This document shows, in pieces, positions 1-10,787 of a DNA stretch of 64,000 nucleotides. This stretch comes from Loxodes magnus (taxonomy: Eukaryota > Ciliophora > Karyorelictea > Loxodida > Loxodidae): assembly GCA_946699065.1 (NCBI GenBank), contig CAMPDV010000042.1, forward strand, positions 310,001 through 374,000. Direction: 5' to 3'. The translations under genes were made by a program, and so were the position numbers. The notes under the pieces are model-generated. The model did no database searches. It was not told where the DNA came from and was given only the letters and a program-made list of their open reading frames with translations. The first letter of the stretch is position 1, and every line of letters begins with the position of its first letter.

Positions 1-1233
1 CCTTAATTAATTATTTAGTTAATAACACAAAATATTTCCCATCCATAATCAAAGCCAAACAAAATTTCAATAAATAGCCATGTTCTTTATATAGAATTTT
101 TGTTAAATTTCAGCATTAAAAATAACCATAATCTCATCTAAATAGAGTAGACTGAAATTTATAAAATCTTCATGTTGCAGTTCAAGATTTAAAAATTGAA
201 TGAATTATGTCTTATTAAAAGTTATTATTTGCATATGAATTATCTATTTATATTTATCATACTAAAAATATCTATTTTGTAGACTTAAGAAAAAAATTTA
301 TTTCATTTCATTCTTAATAATCAGGACAAATATTGGAATAAGTTAATCTTGACTTTGATACTTTGATAATAAATAGCCAACAAAGATAAATATGAAGACA
401 CTTGGAGTTAAAGATACTGAATAGGAATTTCTAAAATTATTTCTAAAGAGATAAGAAAAAAATTGAAGCATGGTAAATTTTACTGTTACATGTCTATTTA
501 TGAATAATTATACTATTTTTAAAAGTATGACTTAATTAATAATGGCCTTAAAAACTGAATTTATATGAATAAAATAGTTAAAAATTAGATTTAGGCAGTT
601 CTTTCAAAAGCTATTTTATTGGTAATTAAAATAATACGGATGCTGAAAGTTTCGATTTGGTAGAAAATAGGTCATGAATCTGTTATTCAATTTGGGGTAA
701 AATTTTAAAAAAAAAGAGCTGGGATCAGAACTTGGCGATGAAAAATTTAGAGATAAGTTAATTCAAAGGATTAGCTTCTTAGAATTATTCAGATCTTATT
801 CAATTAAATTAAAAATAAAGTAATAACAAAATTTTTAAAAGTTAATAAAGAAAAAAATTATATTATTTGCATACTCTAAGATTGCCTCTACAATTATAAA
901 CTTTAATAAAAAAATATTACAAATTTATTGTAGGCAGAGATCTGAAATAATAATTAAATAATTGATTTGGAAGTTTTAGCTAAAACTGCGTATAATGTTT
1001 TAAAATCTTAAAAGAGCAAGAAAGAATAAAAAAATGCTTTTAGAATCAAGTCAGAATTAAAACAAAATTGGAATTTTAATTATAATTAAGAACTAGTATC
1101 TATAAATAGATTAAATATAACCATTATACACATTTATAAAAAATTTACTTATTTATTCAAGATATATCATTTTTACTTAAGATAAAAAATTTTATAATAT
1201 TAAAAATGTTTATTTCAATATTTGCTAAGATAA
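1..1233. other. No supported gene left of the inverted repeat
   Basis: AT-rich sequence. On the plus strand one frame from the ATG at 394 can be read to a TGA near 1267, inside the left repeat arm, if three TGA codons are read as Trp. Random sequence of this base composition would give about as few TGAs over that length, and the translation has no recognisable domain, so it is not called as a gene. It could be the end of a gene cut by the window edge or by insertion of the repeat unit. Confidence 0.3.
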
Positions 1234-2209
1234 GTAAACCAAAAGTATTTTAAATATATTTACTTTATGACTAATTAATTCTATCTACAATTGATTAAAC
1301 AACTAAGAAAATGATAATAAGTAATATCTCTTTTATTGCTTAGTCTTTCCTAATAAACATTTTCCCTAGTTCTAATCCTAAATTAAGCCTACCTTTTATA
1401 CGTTTTTGCTTTGAAACTCCTTTTTAAATGCTCTTACTTGTTTATATCCGTTGCTCTTTCTATTATGTTATGCTCATCTTATTTTATCCGTTTCTATCAG
1501 TTTACTTTCACTTTACTCTTTTCAACTCCTTTCCTTACCGTTTTCTACCTTCCTTTTCTATTTCAATTCAAAGTTTCCATAACAATCAAAAAATCCCTTG
1601 CTTTAAATCTTAATCGTAGTTACCTTTATAATCTGATGGCTAAAGACTTAAAAGAAAGTTCAGGTGATAGTTGCTAAGAAGTGATAGAGAAGTTTGTTAG
1701 AATAAAGCAGTTAATAGAGAAAATGAAGAAGTAGAAGTAACTAGTCAAAGACCAGAAAGTTTAGAGAAAAGCTACTTTAGCTAAGTATGGGAAATATGTC
1801 ATGCAAATGTAGAATTCCTTAAAGTTCATCAAATCCAATCTCCGCGATCTCATAATACTAGAAAATAGCGAACTAAAGGATTTTCAGAATACAATAAAGT
1901 AAGAAATTATATAGGCATTCCTATTCAATCATATCAAACTTCAATCAGACTTTATACCAATCTAAGGAGAGAAGCGACTGTGGTGTACTATGAGTATTAA
2001 TTTGTTTTAGTTAATTTTTGTATTAGAACTTGATCTTAAGTATTATAAAGTATCTAAATCAATAAGCTATTAAACATAATAAAAGTAATAGGAAGAGGAG
2101 TATTTGAGTAAAGGATGTAATTAAAGAGTGAAGCAAAGATGCTAAGTCTTTAATGAGTTAAGATAATAACTTTCAATCATAAAAGATATTTATCTAGTTA
2201 CAAGTGAAA
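1234..2209 (+). repeat. Left arm of 976-bp inverted repeat
   Basis: This arm matches the reverse complement of 6090-7065 over its full length with no indel seen. Only two substitutions were noticed: near 1305 (CTAAG versus CTGAG) and near 2025 (TATTAGAAC versus TATTGGAAC). Identity is therefore about 99.8% by eye. It ends sharply at CAAGTGAAA, after which the two arms diverge completely. Confidence 0.95.
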
Positions 2210-2361
2210 AATCATCTAACTAATTTTATGTATAATAAGATATTGTCATTTAATGCCTTTTTAGATAATTTATTAGTTAAATTTTATAAACTAAATTACT
2301 AATATCTTAAAATAGATAGACAATTAAAAAGAACATTAAATCCTTTTACGATTTTATATGA
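1636..2361 (+). CDS. Repeat-arm helical protein, left copy
   Basis: Unrecognised 241-residue frame beginning at an ATG (MAKDLKESSGDSC) and ending at TGA 2359-2361, with many TAA/TAG codons read as Gln and no internal TGA. Residues about 15-90 are charged and helical (EVIEKFVRIKQLIEKMKKQK, then AKYGKYVMQMQNSLKFIKS), suggesting a coiled coil. The frame is open upstream beyond this ATG as far as the hydrophobic stretch at 1411-1600, so the start is uncertain. The first 191 codons lie in the repeat arm and are duplicated in the right arm; the last 50 lie in unique sequence, so the two copies have different C-termini. The length without TGA is suggestive but not proof of coding. Confidence 0.4.
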
Positions 2362-3007
2362 TAGATATTTTTGCTATTATATTATATCTAAAGAAAGAAT
2401 AAATTTGCATAGAAAAATCTAATTGTATATTTTTAGATAGCACAATAAAGGCAAGAAATAGGAGTAGCTAACTTTATCGGGATGATAAATCTTATTTAAA
2501 ATTAATCTGAAGTCTATTTCGATAAGTCCATTTCACCAATAGTTCAGAGTTTTACAATTAAATTTTATATAAAATTAAAAATAAGTAATACTTTAAGTAT
2601 ATAAAGATGATCACTAAGATTTCTTTGCTTTTAAATGTTAAAAAATTTATTTTTTGATTTTGTATTTTAGTATAGATGTTTAAAATGTATTGAATGTAAT
2701 TGTTTTCAATTTTAAAATATAGTTATTTACTTAACTTTAATAAAATAAAACTTTTAAGGGAAAAATATTTGCTTAATTTTAAAGCTATTTAATTTTTCTT
2801 TTTCATTGATAATTCCACACTGATCATCTTTTTTTTTGTTCAATGTGATTTATAAAAATACTTAAACTCTTAGCCTATTTTTATAGTTATCAACTTTTAT
2901 ATCTGTAAAGCTTTTTGGTTCATTTATTTTATGAAAACTTCAGTATAATTCAGCAAATATAAAAGATAATAGAACACTCTTTTAACTAATGAGAAACGCT
3001 ATAGATT

Positions 3008-3841
3008 ATGAAAGATTTATCTTGGATGTTCGGATAATAATTTGATGGTTTAAAGTATAAAGATGATAACTATCTTCTGCTTTAAAAGAATTACCCTAAG
3101 CTTATTTATATTAATTAACTTAGATCATACTAAGAATAAAAAGCAGATTAATATAATAAAACTAAAAGTCTTATTTTACCGAGAGCATATATCTAAGCCA
3201 CAAAGTTAAACAAGTAGCTTCCTTTTTGATTATTGTTTTGCTTTTATTTAAGCTCCAATTAATTTAATAGTTTCTTCTTTAAAATAGTTAAAGCTAATAA
3301 GCCTGATAATTAAATCTCTCAGTTTGTTGTTAATGGAAATTCCATATAGATTGGAATCTTTTTATTTCATTTATTAGTATAATTTTTCTGATTTCTCTTC
3401 CATTTCTATATCTTCTTAGTAACTCATTTAGAGAGAATTAACACTCATGATTATCAATGCATAGGTAATTTAAAAATGTTGATGTAAAGAAGAATTTCTG
3501 AGTAAAAGATGAAAAAGAGTCTGTACTAGTACTCAAAATTAATTAGAACTCTAGATAAGTTATTCAGCATTACCTCTTAATTAAGTAGCATACAAATAAA
3601 CTATCAGAATAGTTAAAAAAAGGAAATAATTATAATGCTGAGACTTAATGAAGCTAGTAAAAGCTTTCTTAATATTTACTTTACATTCCTAACTAAATTT
3701 GGGGTAAGTTGGAGGTATATTAGGTAATTGATGATATTTGATATGATGATTAGTTTACTTTAAATGTCTAATTCTTAAGTTATAAGCTTATTGTTTTATC
3801 CATAAAATGAATATAAGAACCTTTCCAAATTATTAAAATGA
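3008..3841 (+). CDS. Membrane protein inside the inverted-repeat unit (possible exon)
   Basis: A 277-residue frame from the ATG at 3008 (MKDLSWMFGQQFDGLKYKDD). It contains two hydrophobic segments, around residues 75-95 (PFWLLFCFYLSS) and 123-145 (FLFHLLVQFFWFLFHFYIFL). In both, the Trp is a TGA codon lying within a convincing membrane helix, which favours real coding. The C-terminal half is helical and charged. The next plus-strand frame overlaps its end by 35 nt in a different phase, so the two may be joined by a short intron that I could not place or by a frameshift. No family recognised; it does not resemble a transposase. Confidence 0.45.
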
Positions 3842-4328
3842 GTAGCATGTAATTTGTGAGTTTTGCGGATAAAAAGTACTCTAGAACTTATCAAACATAA
3901 GGGAAGATAAAGTATCTTAAAAGCTATATGTTAGCTGCTTTTTTTAAAGCAACCAAAACGAAAGTAGTAAGACATAGGAAGAAATAGAGTTAGAAAGTGA
4001 TCATCAGTAGTTCAAATAGAGATGTATGAAAGTATTAGAGTAAAATAGGAAAAATAAAAACAACATTAAGCAAATTATTATTGGATGCAGACACGCTAAT
4101 GATAAATTAAATCAGCCTGTTACAATAAAGGGAGTTTCAGATTTATAAAGTGGGAGATCTTAATCATTGGAAAATTAGTATAATTAAATTTAAAGAATAG
4201 AAGCAACTCAAGATCCATAAATAACTAATTTGGAGTCTTTAGATCGATAAACTCTTGAATAAATTTTAAAAACCTTGCAAGATAAGGAAAATGAATAGGA
4301 AAGTAGAAAAAGATAAAAAGATAATTGA
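3807..4328 (+). CDS. CxxC-containing frame inside the inverted-repeat unit
   Basis: A 173-residue frame from the ATG at 3807 to TGA 4326-4328. It has a possible zinc-knuckle beginning (HVICEFCGQK at residues 14-23) with further Cys downstream (YVSCFF, QRCMK, GCRHAND), followed by a Gln/Glu-rich tail (DKENEQESRKRQKDN). Many Gln codons are TAA/TAG. It overlaps the previous membrane-protein frame in another phase and is followed by further frames shifted again by +1. This is what a single gene interrupted by introns of 16 or 19 nt would look like, but a decayed gene would look similar. Function unknown. Confidence 0.4.
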
Positions 4329-4639
4329 TAAAGTGGGTTTGAAGAGAATTACTTTTTAACGATATTCATTTAGCTTTAAAGTAATTTTTTTACTAATTTT
4401 AATTAAAAATCTTATATGAAGGTCATATGATAAACAAGGTTCAGATTAAATTAAGAAGAATATTTAAAAAGAAAGAAAAAGCTGCTGCTCTATTTTGAAA
4501 AGGATAGAGTTGTTTAATTGAAGCATATTTGAAGTACTAAATAACTTAGAAGGTCTTAGATATAAAATTCTGAAATTGTATATTGAACTTTTATTGCATA
4601 ATTAGGAAGCTTTAATGATCAAATTTATCCATTTAGAAA

Positions 4640-5833
4640 ATGAAGATGTACTACAAATTTCAAGCAAAGTCTAAATTGGCTAAAAACTTGCTAATGCTTA
4701 TAGATGAGATATAAAACAAAAAAAAGTAAGGCTAGCAGTACATTTTATAAGTGTGATGCTATATAAGATTAACTTTATCTAGAGGTTTATAAATATAATA
4801 ATTTATGAATGCAAATAAAGCTATAAGTAACTAAGCTACTATACATCTATTATAAAGCTTAAATGAATCTATTAAATAAAGTTTCTCTAAATAAGCCATA
4901 AAAGATATTTAGATTTATCATAGCTAAGTTATTTAGTGCGTTTAATCTCTTAAATAAGCTAAATTAATAGTCTTATGATTATTATAAAATGAAAGTAAGA
5001 GTAACTCATCAATTCTCTATCACAGTAGATGGAACATTATACAGTAAATTGAAAAAATAAGAGAAATAAATAAAGTGATGCTAAATACTAGCTACTTTAA
5101 GCTTCCAATCTAGAAAGAAATAGAAATTGGACAGATAATCTAAAGTTTAAACAAGCAAATTAAATTTCAAGTTATCTTTATATTATCTGACTAAAGATTT
5201 TGCCATCAGGTTAATATTAAAATAGCTATTTAAGAATCTTAATAATCAAAATAACTCTAAGTTTAGCTTACACAAAAACAATTAAATAATAGTGGAAAGC
5301 TAGTTGAGTAGTAGGACTTGTAATCTAAAATAAAGCTATAGAAAGTTCTAGATTTTAATTAGCTTTGATCTAATTTTCTAACTTTGAAATAAGCTGCAGA
5401 TATCTAAATTTATGTCAACTACATAATATCATATCATAAAAATATTAAACAGTGTTAAGAGTACTTAGAATTTGGATGTCTAATCAATTTTGTCAAAGAT
5501 AAATAAAAATAGACTTTTTTAAGAAACCTAAAGATTGAATAAAGCTTATCTCTAGAAGAAGAAAAAAAAGATATAATTTTGCTAAAGACTTAACTACATC
5601 CACTCTAAATACTATAATAGAATCTACAAGAAATAGAAGAAAAAAAAAATTTCATAAATTTTCTTAAAAATTTGATTATTTCTAGAACTCTATCATTGTA
5701 TCAAATGAATAGAAAATACTTAATATCTTATAAAATACTAACCTTACTTTTGAAATATGTAGTTAAAGCAAAAAATAGCATACTTAAAATAATTAAATTA
5801 GAAAGTAAATCTTTCTAAAGTAAATAAAAATGA
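4640..5833 (+). CDS. Long helical protein inside the inverted-repeat unit
   Basis: A 397-residue frame from the ATG at 4640 (MKMYYKFQAKSKLAKNLLML) to TGA 5831-5833, with three internal TGA codons read as Trp (near 4754, 4975 and 5369). The sequence is Gln- and Lys-rich and helical throughout, for example FQVIFILSDQRFCHQVNIKI and QSLSLEEEKKDIILLKTQ. An upstream frame at about 4400-4700 in a different phase (EVLNNLEGLRYKILKLYIEL) also looks like protein, so the 5' boundary is unresolved. No transposase, polymerase or nuclease motif was seen. It may be the 3' part of the same gene as the two frames upstream. Confidence 0.4.
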
Positions 5834-6663
5834 ACTCTGATTTTTAATTTAGAACATAGCTATACGTAATTATATAGTAATAACACTTAATTAAATTTTA
5901 AAAATTTTGATAAAATAATGATAATAGAATATTAAAAAGACATAAGTTTTGGACATTTCAAACTAGTAATTTATTATTATTTACAATTAAAAAGTTAAAT
6001 TTTGATAATTCTTTAATTACAAAATATTATTATATAATATGCTTTGAAAAAATTTAAATTTTGGTCTTTAGTAAATTATGCTTAAATAATTTCACTTGTA
6101 ACTAGATAAATATCTTTTATGATTGAAAGTTATTATCTTAACTCATTAAAGACTTAGCATCTTTGCTTCACTCTTTAATTACATCCTTTACTCAAATACT
6201 CCTCTTCCTATTACTTTTATTATGTTTAATAGCTTATTGATTTAGATACTTTATAATACTTAAGATCAAGTTCCAATACAAAAATTAACTAAAACAAATT
6301 AATACTCATAGTACACCACAGTCGCTTCTCTCCTTAGATTGGTATAAAGTCTGATTGAAGTTTGATATGATTGAATAGGAATGCCTATATAATTTCTTAC
6401 TTTATTGTATTCTGAAAATCCTTTAGTTCGCTATTTTCTAGTATTATGAGATCGCGGAGATTGGATTTGATGAACTTTAAGGAATTCTACATTTGCATGA
6501 CATATTTCCCATACTTAGCTAAAGTAGCTTTTCTCTAAACTTTCTGGTCTTTGACTAGTTACTTCTACTTCTTCATTTTCTCTATTAACTGCTTTATTCT
6601 AACAAACTTCTCTATCACTTCTTAGCAACTATCACCTGAACTTTCTTTTAAGTCTTTAGCCAT
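5701..6663 (-). CDS. Repeat-arm helical protein, right copy
   Basis: Mirror copy of the left-arm frame. Within the repeat arm it starts at the equivalent ATG (6663) and has the same sequence, then after the inner arm boundary at 6090 it runs on through AT-rich sequence to a TGA at 5701-5703, giving about 320 residues. The part outside the arm has low-complexity composition and overlaps the 3' end of the central plus-strand frame on the other strand, so only the arm-encoded portion is worth taking seriously. Function unknown. Confidence 0.25.
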
Positions 6664-7065
6664 CAGATTATAAAGGTAACTACGATTAAGATTTAAAGCA
6701 AGGGATTTTTTGATTGTTATGGAAACTTTGAATTGAAATAGAAAAGGAAGGTAGAAAACGGTAAGGAAAGGAGTTGAAAAGAGTAAAGTGAAAGTAAACT
6801 GATAGAAACGGATAAAATAAGATGAGCATAACATAATAGAAAGAGCAACGGATATAAACAAGTAAGAGCATTTAAAAAGGAGTTTCAAAGCAAAAACGTA
6901 TAAAAGGTAGGCTTAATTTAGGATTAGAACTAGGGAAAATGTTTATTAGGAAAGACTAAGCAATAAAAGAGATATTACTTATTATCATTTTCTCAGTTGT
7001 TTAATCAATTGTAGATAGAATTAATTAGTCATAAAGTAAATATATTTAAAATACTTTTGGTTTAC
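6090..7065 (-). repeat. Right arm of 976-bp inverted repeat
   Basis: Reverse-complement copy of 1234-2209, the same length and nearly identical. Its outer end (7065) lies 46 bp from the stop codon of the neighbouring SHIPPO-repeat gene. Such high identity implies a recent duplication or ongoing homogenisation between the arms. Confidence 0.95.
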
Positions 7066-7111
7066 ATTTTTTTATTATAAAGTTTTTTAAACTTTGGATC
7101 AAAGTAATTAA

Positions 7112-8144
7112 TCAAGATGTTTATACTGCTTTTGCTTTTTGAATAGCTTTGATAATTTTTCTTTTATTAACCTATCTAGCTTCTCTTTGCTGCATTGATT
7201 TAGTTTTTTTTTCTTTAATAAAGCTACTATAGAGTTTACTTTAATTTTTTAAACCTTCCATTGAAACGTTTAAGCTTAAAGTGTTGTATTTTTCTTTTGC
7301 AAAAGAAGGAAAATAGCTGAACTCTGTTACTATACTATAGGAACCTGGGCCTGGAGTATTAAGATTTTCTATATTAGATTTTACTTGAGAACTATGTTAT
7401 ATCTCCTCTGTTTTGCTTACTGAAACTTCTGCATAGTGAATCTTAGTATTTGCTAACAAAATGCCTTCCATCTGTTTTTATTGTTTCGCAAAAATTGTAT
7501 TGCCCTGGTCCAGGAAACTCTTAATTTTTCATTTTTTCATGAAATCTCTTCGATGTTTCAGGTGAAAACTTCGTACTTCTAGCATTTCTAAATTTTGAAT
7601 AGAAATAACTTCCATCTGAAGAAAGGTTTAGCTTAGGAGCATATGCTCCAGGTCCTGGATTGACTAGTATTTAATTGGAATTATCATTTTTGGGTCTGAT
7701 TCTAAATGAATATTTAGGTGTGGTAGTTCCAAAAGGTCTTGGAACATCATATTATCCAGGTCCTGGTATATTAGGGTCTAGTATTTTATGTCCTTCTATA
7801 TATTATTTTCCACATTTTTCGCGTGAAACTCCGAAAGTGAAAGCATTAGACTACGGTCTTTCTTTATCAAAATCAGTGTAAGTTTTATATTAATTAGGCC
7901 CAGGTGTCTTAGTGTTTTACTCCGTGAAATCTTTCTTTTTTCCAAAGCCAATTCCAGCTGCTCTTTACGAGCTAGAAGAAGGCAAATCATAGAAGACAGT
8001 ATTATTTCTAAATATTAGAACTTACACAATAGGGATATTCTTTCATCTCTCCTCTTTGCCAAAAGAGTAGCACTATTTAGATTTGGAGTTATTAAGAGGA
8101 TGCTATTTTAGCTCTAAAAATAGATCTTTATCTTAAAATGACAT
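7112..8144 (-). CDS. STPGPG (SHIPPO) repeat protein, axonemal
   Basis: A 332-residue protein with repeated Pro-Gly-Pro motifs typical of sperm-tail PG-rich (SHIPPO/ODF3-like) proteins, which associate with ciliary doublet microtubules: TPGPNQY, IPGPGQYD, NPGPGAYAP, FPGPGQYNF and TPGPGSYS. The N-terminal part has the family's usual AAGIGFGKKKDFT block. Two introns restore the frame: 8008-8025 (18 nt, GTAAGT...TTAG), inside the codon joining IPI to NNTVFYDLP, and 7442-7457 (16 nt, GTTAGC...TAAG). With both removed the CDS is exactly 333 codons. The start ATG at 8144 gives MSFQDKDLFLELKQ; the C-terminus is basic and helical. The stop is 46 bp from the right repeat arm. Confidence 0.85.
7442..7457 (-). 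other. 16-nt intron in the SHIPPO gene
   Basis: GTTAGCAAATACTAAG in the gene's sense. Without its removal the last TPGPG repeat is out of frame with the earlier ones. Confidence 0.75.
8008..8025 (-). other. 18-nt intron in the SHIPPO gene
   Basis: GTAAGTTCTAATATTTAG in the gene's sense. Removing it joins the N-terminal exon to the conserved FYDLPSSSS block in frame. Confidence 0.75.
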
Positions 8145-8902
8145 TTGTACCTCTAATTTTTAAGAGCGATATTTTTATCTTAACTATAAAATTACTTAAT
8201 ACGTATAACGATTACTCTATGTTTTAATTAGCTAATCAAATGCAACTATATTTAATCTCAGTTAATTATGAAAAGGAAATAGAAAAGAGATATAGAGAAG
8301 TGATGACAGGAAATGGTTTTATTATTTATTTCCCAAGAGATAAATTTAGATTCTAAGGAGATAATTAAACTAGATACTATTAAAATTTTATTAGTACAGC
8401 TCACAAAGCATTAAACAAATGAGCTTATACCTATATAAGGGTTAGTTTCATTAATAAATCAGCAAAATAAAAGCTAAAAGTTCTATATATTATAAGCAGT
8501 TAATTACAATAAAGATATTAAAAGTTAATTGTTATGTGCATAACATTCTTTATATATAGGAATAAGACATCAAATTAGTATCTCCAAAGCCTTAAATACA
8601 AAACTTCACTAAAAATAGTATAAATAGAATCTTAAAAAGATATTTAGTACAATGGTCTTCTTATTCCTTTTACTATTATATGGATGATAATTAAGTAGAG
8701 CGAAGGTTAGATAGAGTAGAGATATAGAAGACAATATTTAATAGATGAAGGATTTAAGAATCTAGAAAGCTAATAAAACAAAATAAATGCTATAAATTAA
8801 ATAAACTTCATATGTAGAATTCTTCGTTAAAGTTTTTCTTGACCTTATGTGTGGTGCGGATTTTCTTTTCTTCAATATTGGTATTAAGTGGGTTATTGAA
8901 AT
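8145..8902. other. Intergenic with ambiguous plus-strand frames
   Basis: A plus-strand frame from the ATG at 8238 (MQLYLISVNYEKEIEKRYRE) is open for about 200 codons. A second phase starting near 8650 reads a signal-peptide-like MVFLFLLLLYGW followed by a helical segment, and runs antisense through the 3' end of the next gene. Neither has a recognisable domain, and they conflict with each other and with the minus-strand gene, so neither is called. Confidence 0.3.
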
Positions 8903-9457
8903 TCAGAGATGTATGTTTTTCGTTTCCTTCTGACTAATTTTCCTTTTTCTTGATTAATTTTGCTCTGAAGTAAAATCTTACAGGTAAAGTCATTAGATAT
9001 CGAACTCAAAGACTACGAATGAAATAACTAGGTTGCTGAATGTAAATCATAGTAAATTGATTATAGCGAGAGTAAGGTTATCGATCAGGATTCCAAATAC
9101 AATTAAGTCAGCTATTGATTCCAAAATGTAGTACATTGGAGTGACTACTACAATGATGAGAATTAGATTTTTAGTTCGATTTATACGCTTGTAAAGTCTA
9201 CTATTTCCATAGTAGATCTACAATAATATGATTAAGACTGCAAGAAGAGTATTTAGGTAGTTGATTACATAGAGTCTAAGAATGTGAATAATTCCATAGT
9301 TTACAAGCAAGAACATCATGGTAAAAAAAATAGCCTTGCTTAAAGAGTAAATAGCACTTGTATAAAGAGCGAATATTCCTGTGGTTTCTAGAATTCCTGT
9401 TACTAAAAAGGCAGAAATTTGGCAAAGAATAAGCACTATTAATAATCTTGATTCCAT
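8903..9457 (-). CDS. Small multi-pass membrane protein
   Basis: Unrecognised protein of 184 residues starting at MESRLLIVLILCQISAF. Hydrophobic stretches near residues 4-24, 35-58, 64-82, 97-120 and 133-160 suggest five membrane helices, followed by a short charged tail (RKRKISQKETKNIHL). Two in-frame TGA codons are read as Trp (NLLWFTF, DIQWLYL). The stop chosen is TGA 8903-8905. A different phase just downstream (NIEEKKIRTTHKVKKNFNEE, ending about 8814) also looks protein-like, so an intron near the 3' end could replace the last residues. Nothing in the sequence indicates a substrate or partner. Confidence 0.65.
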
Positions 9458-9697
9458 TTTATTCTAATTTTAAACATCGTAATAAGATCAAAGGCACACT
9501 CTATTATTATACTATTATCCTTCGCTTATTAAATATACACTAATCTAGCATATAAGGATATAAGGATATAACTAAAGCTATAGTCATTAGCTAGATTATA
9601 GTCTATCTGCATTCTAATCATTTGCCTTTTTAATCTTTATTTTATTGTATAAAGCATAAAAATAGCATATCTTAAGGCTTTTCCTTCTCTTCAAGAA

Positions 9698-10787
9698 ATG
9701 GTAAAGCAAAGTTTCAGTTACTTTGATTAAATTAGAAGACAAGAGATTCTTAAAATAAATCACCAAATTTTAATGCAACATTAGCTAAAATTAAATTAAA
9801 GCATCAACGAGCAATAAGCCCACTAATTTCAGATTAATGGAAACTAATAACTTTCAGACTCCTGAAGTACAATAGTGAATATAAGTAATATGAATGAGAA
9901 CCTAATAGCCAAAAGGCAGAAATGATACTAGTCGACTCATTAAGAGTCAACAAGCATGAAAGAAATGGAACTTAAATATATTATAAAGCAGCTTGAACTT
10001 ATTCTACATGAAAAAGACTTAGAAATAGACTGATTAAAGTAGTAACTGTATAGGGAAGAAGATATTTAAAATTAGCTTACAAGTAATGTGTCTGATTTTT
10101 TTGAGGGACAATAGTACTAGAAAACTTTCTCAGAAAAAGAATAGAAAACTTAAATTAATAATAAAGTTGATTAATTAGTATAAACTGACCTTTGCTGGAG
10201 TTAAATACTTAAAGAAATTGATTCACAGCTTAAATGGAGTGTTTGAAAACTAGAAGACATTGAAAGGAGAATAAAACATGATGGTTTAATCAAAGACTCA
10301 TCTCACAAATAAGGGTAATATATACGTTCAAAGTTGTAAGTATCTTTCATTATTTAGTTAATCAAAATCAAGGAATAATACTCCACCTATATCAACTTTA
10401 GATTGTAAATGTATGAAAAATACATAAAGGTATAAAAAATTGACCTAAGACTTTTAAGTATAAAAAGTAAATTAAAGATATAAGAGATATCAATCTGATA
10501 AACCTCTATAATCTAATAATAAAAGCGAGAGTCAAAATCAGCTAAAGAAGTAGACTTAAATTTGAAAGAAGTAGAAACCTTACAACAAGCTTATATTAAG
10601 TTTGTAAAATGGAGAAGATATTTAAAATTTAATATCATCTACCGAAAAATAAAAGAGTAGAAGAAACTAAAGTGAAATTTAAAGTACTAAAAATGCTTTT
10701 AGGTCGAGTGATGAAAGAATCAGTTTAAAAACCTGCAAAGCTAATAATAAATTAAAGCATTAAAATAGGTTTTTTAAATTCTATTGA
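9698..10787 (+). CDS. Coiled-coil protein, unknown function
   Basis: A 355-residue protein (start MVKQSFSYFDQIRRQEILK) very rich in Gln and Lys, with long charged helical segments such as MKEMELKYIIKQLELILHEK (residues about 80-100). An intron at 10336-10357 (22 nt, GTAAGT...TTTAG) is required to keep the frame; after its removal the total is exactly 356 codons. Several TGA codons are read as Trp (EIDWLKQQL, LKWSVWKLED). No enzyme motif seen. It sits tail-away from the membrane-protein gene, whose start is 240 bp upstream on the other strand, so the two may share a divergent promoter region. Confidence 0.6.
10336..10357 (+). other. 22-nt intron in coiled-coil gene
   Basis: Begins GTAAGTATC and ends ATTTAG; splicing it keeps the downstream reading frame open to 10787. 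Confidence 0.65.

Larger units (their letters stand above)
1234..7065. mobile_element. Putative 5.8-kb element bounded by 976-bp inverted repeats
   Basis: The segment starts and ends with inverted copies of one 976-bp sequence (1234-2209 and 6090-7065), with 3.9 kb between them. The outermost bases of the unit are GTAAACCAAAAG at the left and the reverse complement at the right. No convincing target-site duplication is visible: the left flank ends AAGATAA and the right flank starts ATTTTTT. The interior carries plus-strand reading frames described separately, none of which I can recognise as a transposase. The unit could be a long-terminal-inverted-repeat transposon, a recent inverted duplication flanking a gene, or an assembly palindrome. 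The gene just outside (SHIPPO protein, stop at 7112) appears intact. Confidence 0.5.

Noticed and set aside
394..1269. Plus-strand frame of about 290 codons starting MKTLGVKDTEQEFLKLFL
   Set aside because: Needs three TGA read-throughs, about what chance would give, shows no domain, and ends inside the left repeat arm.
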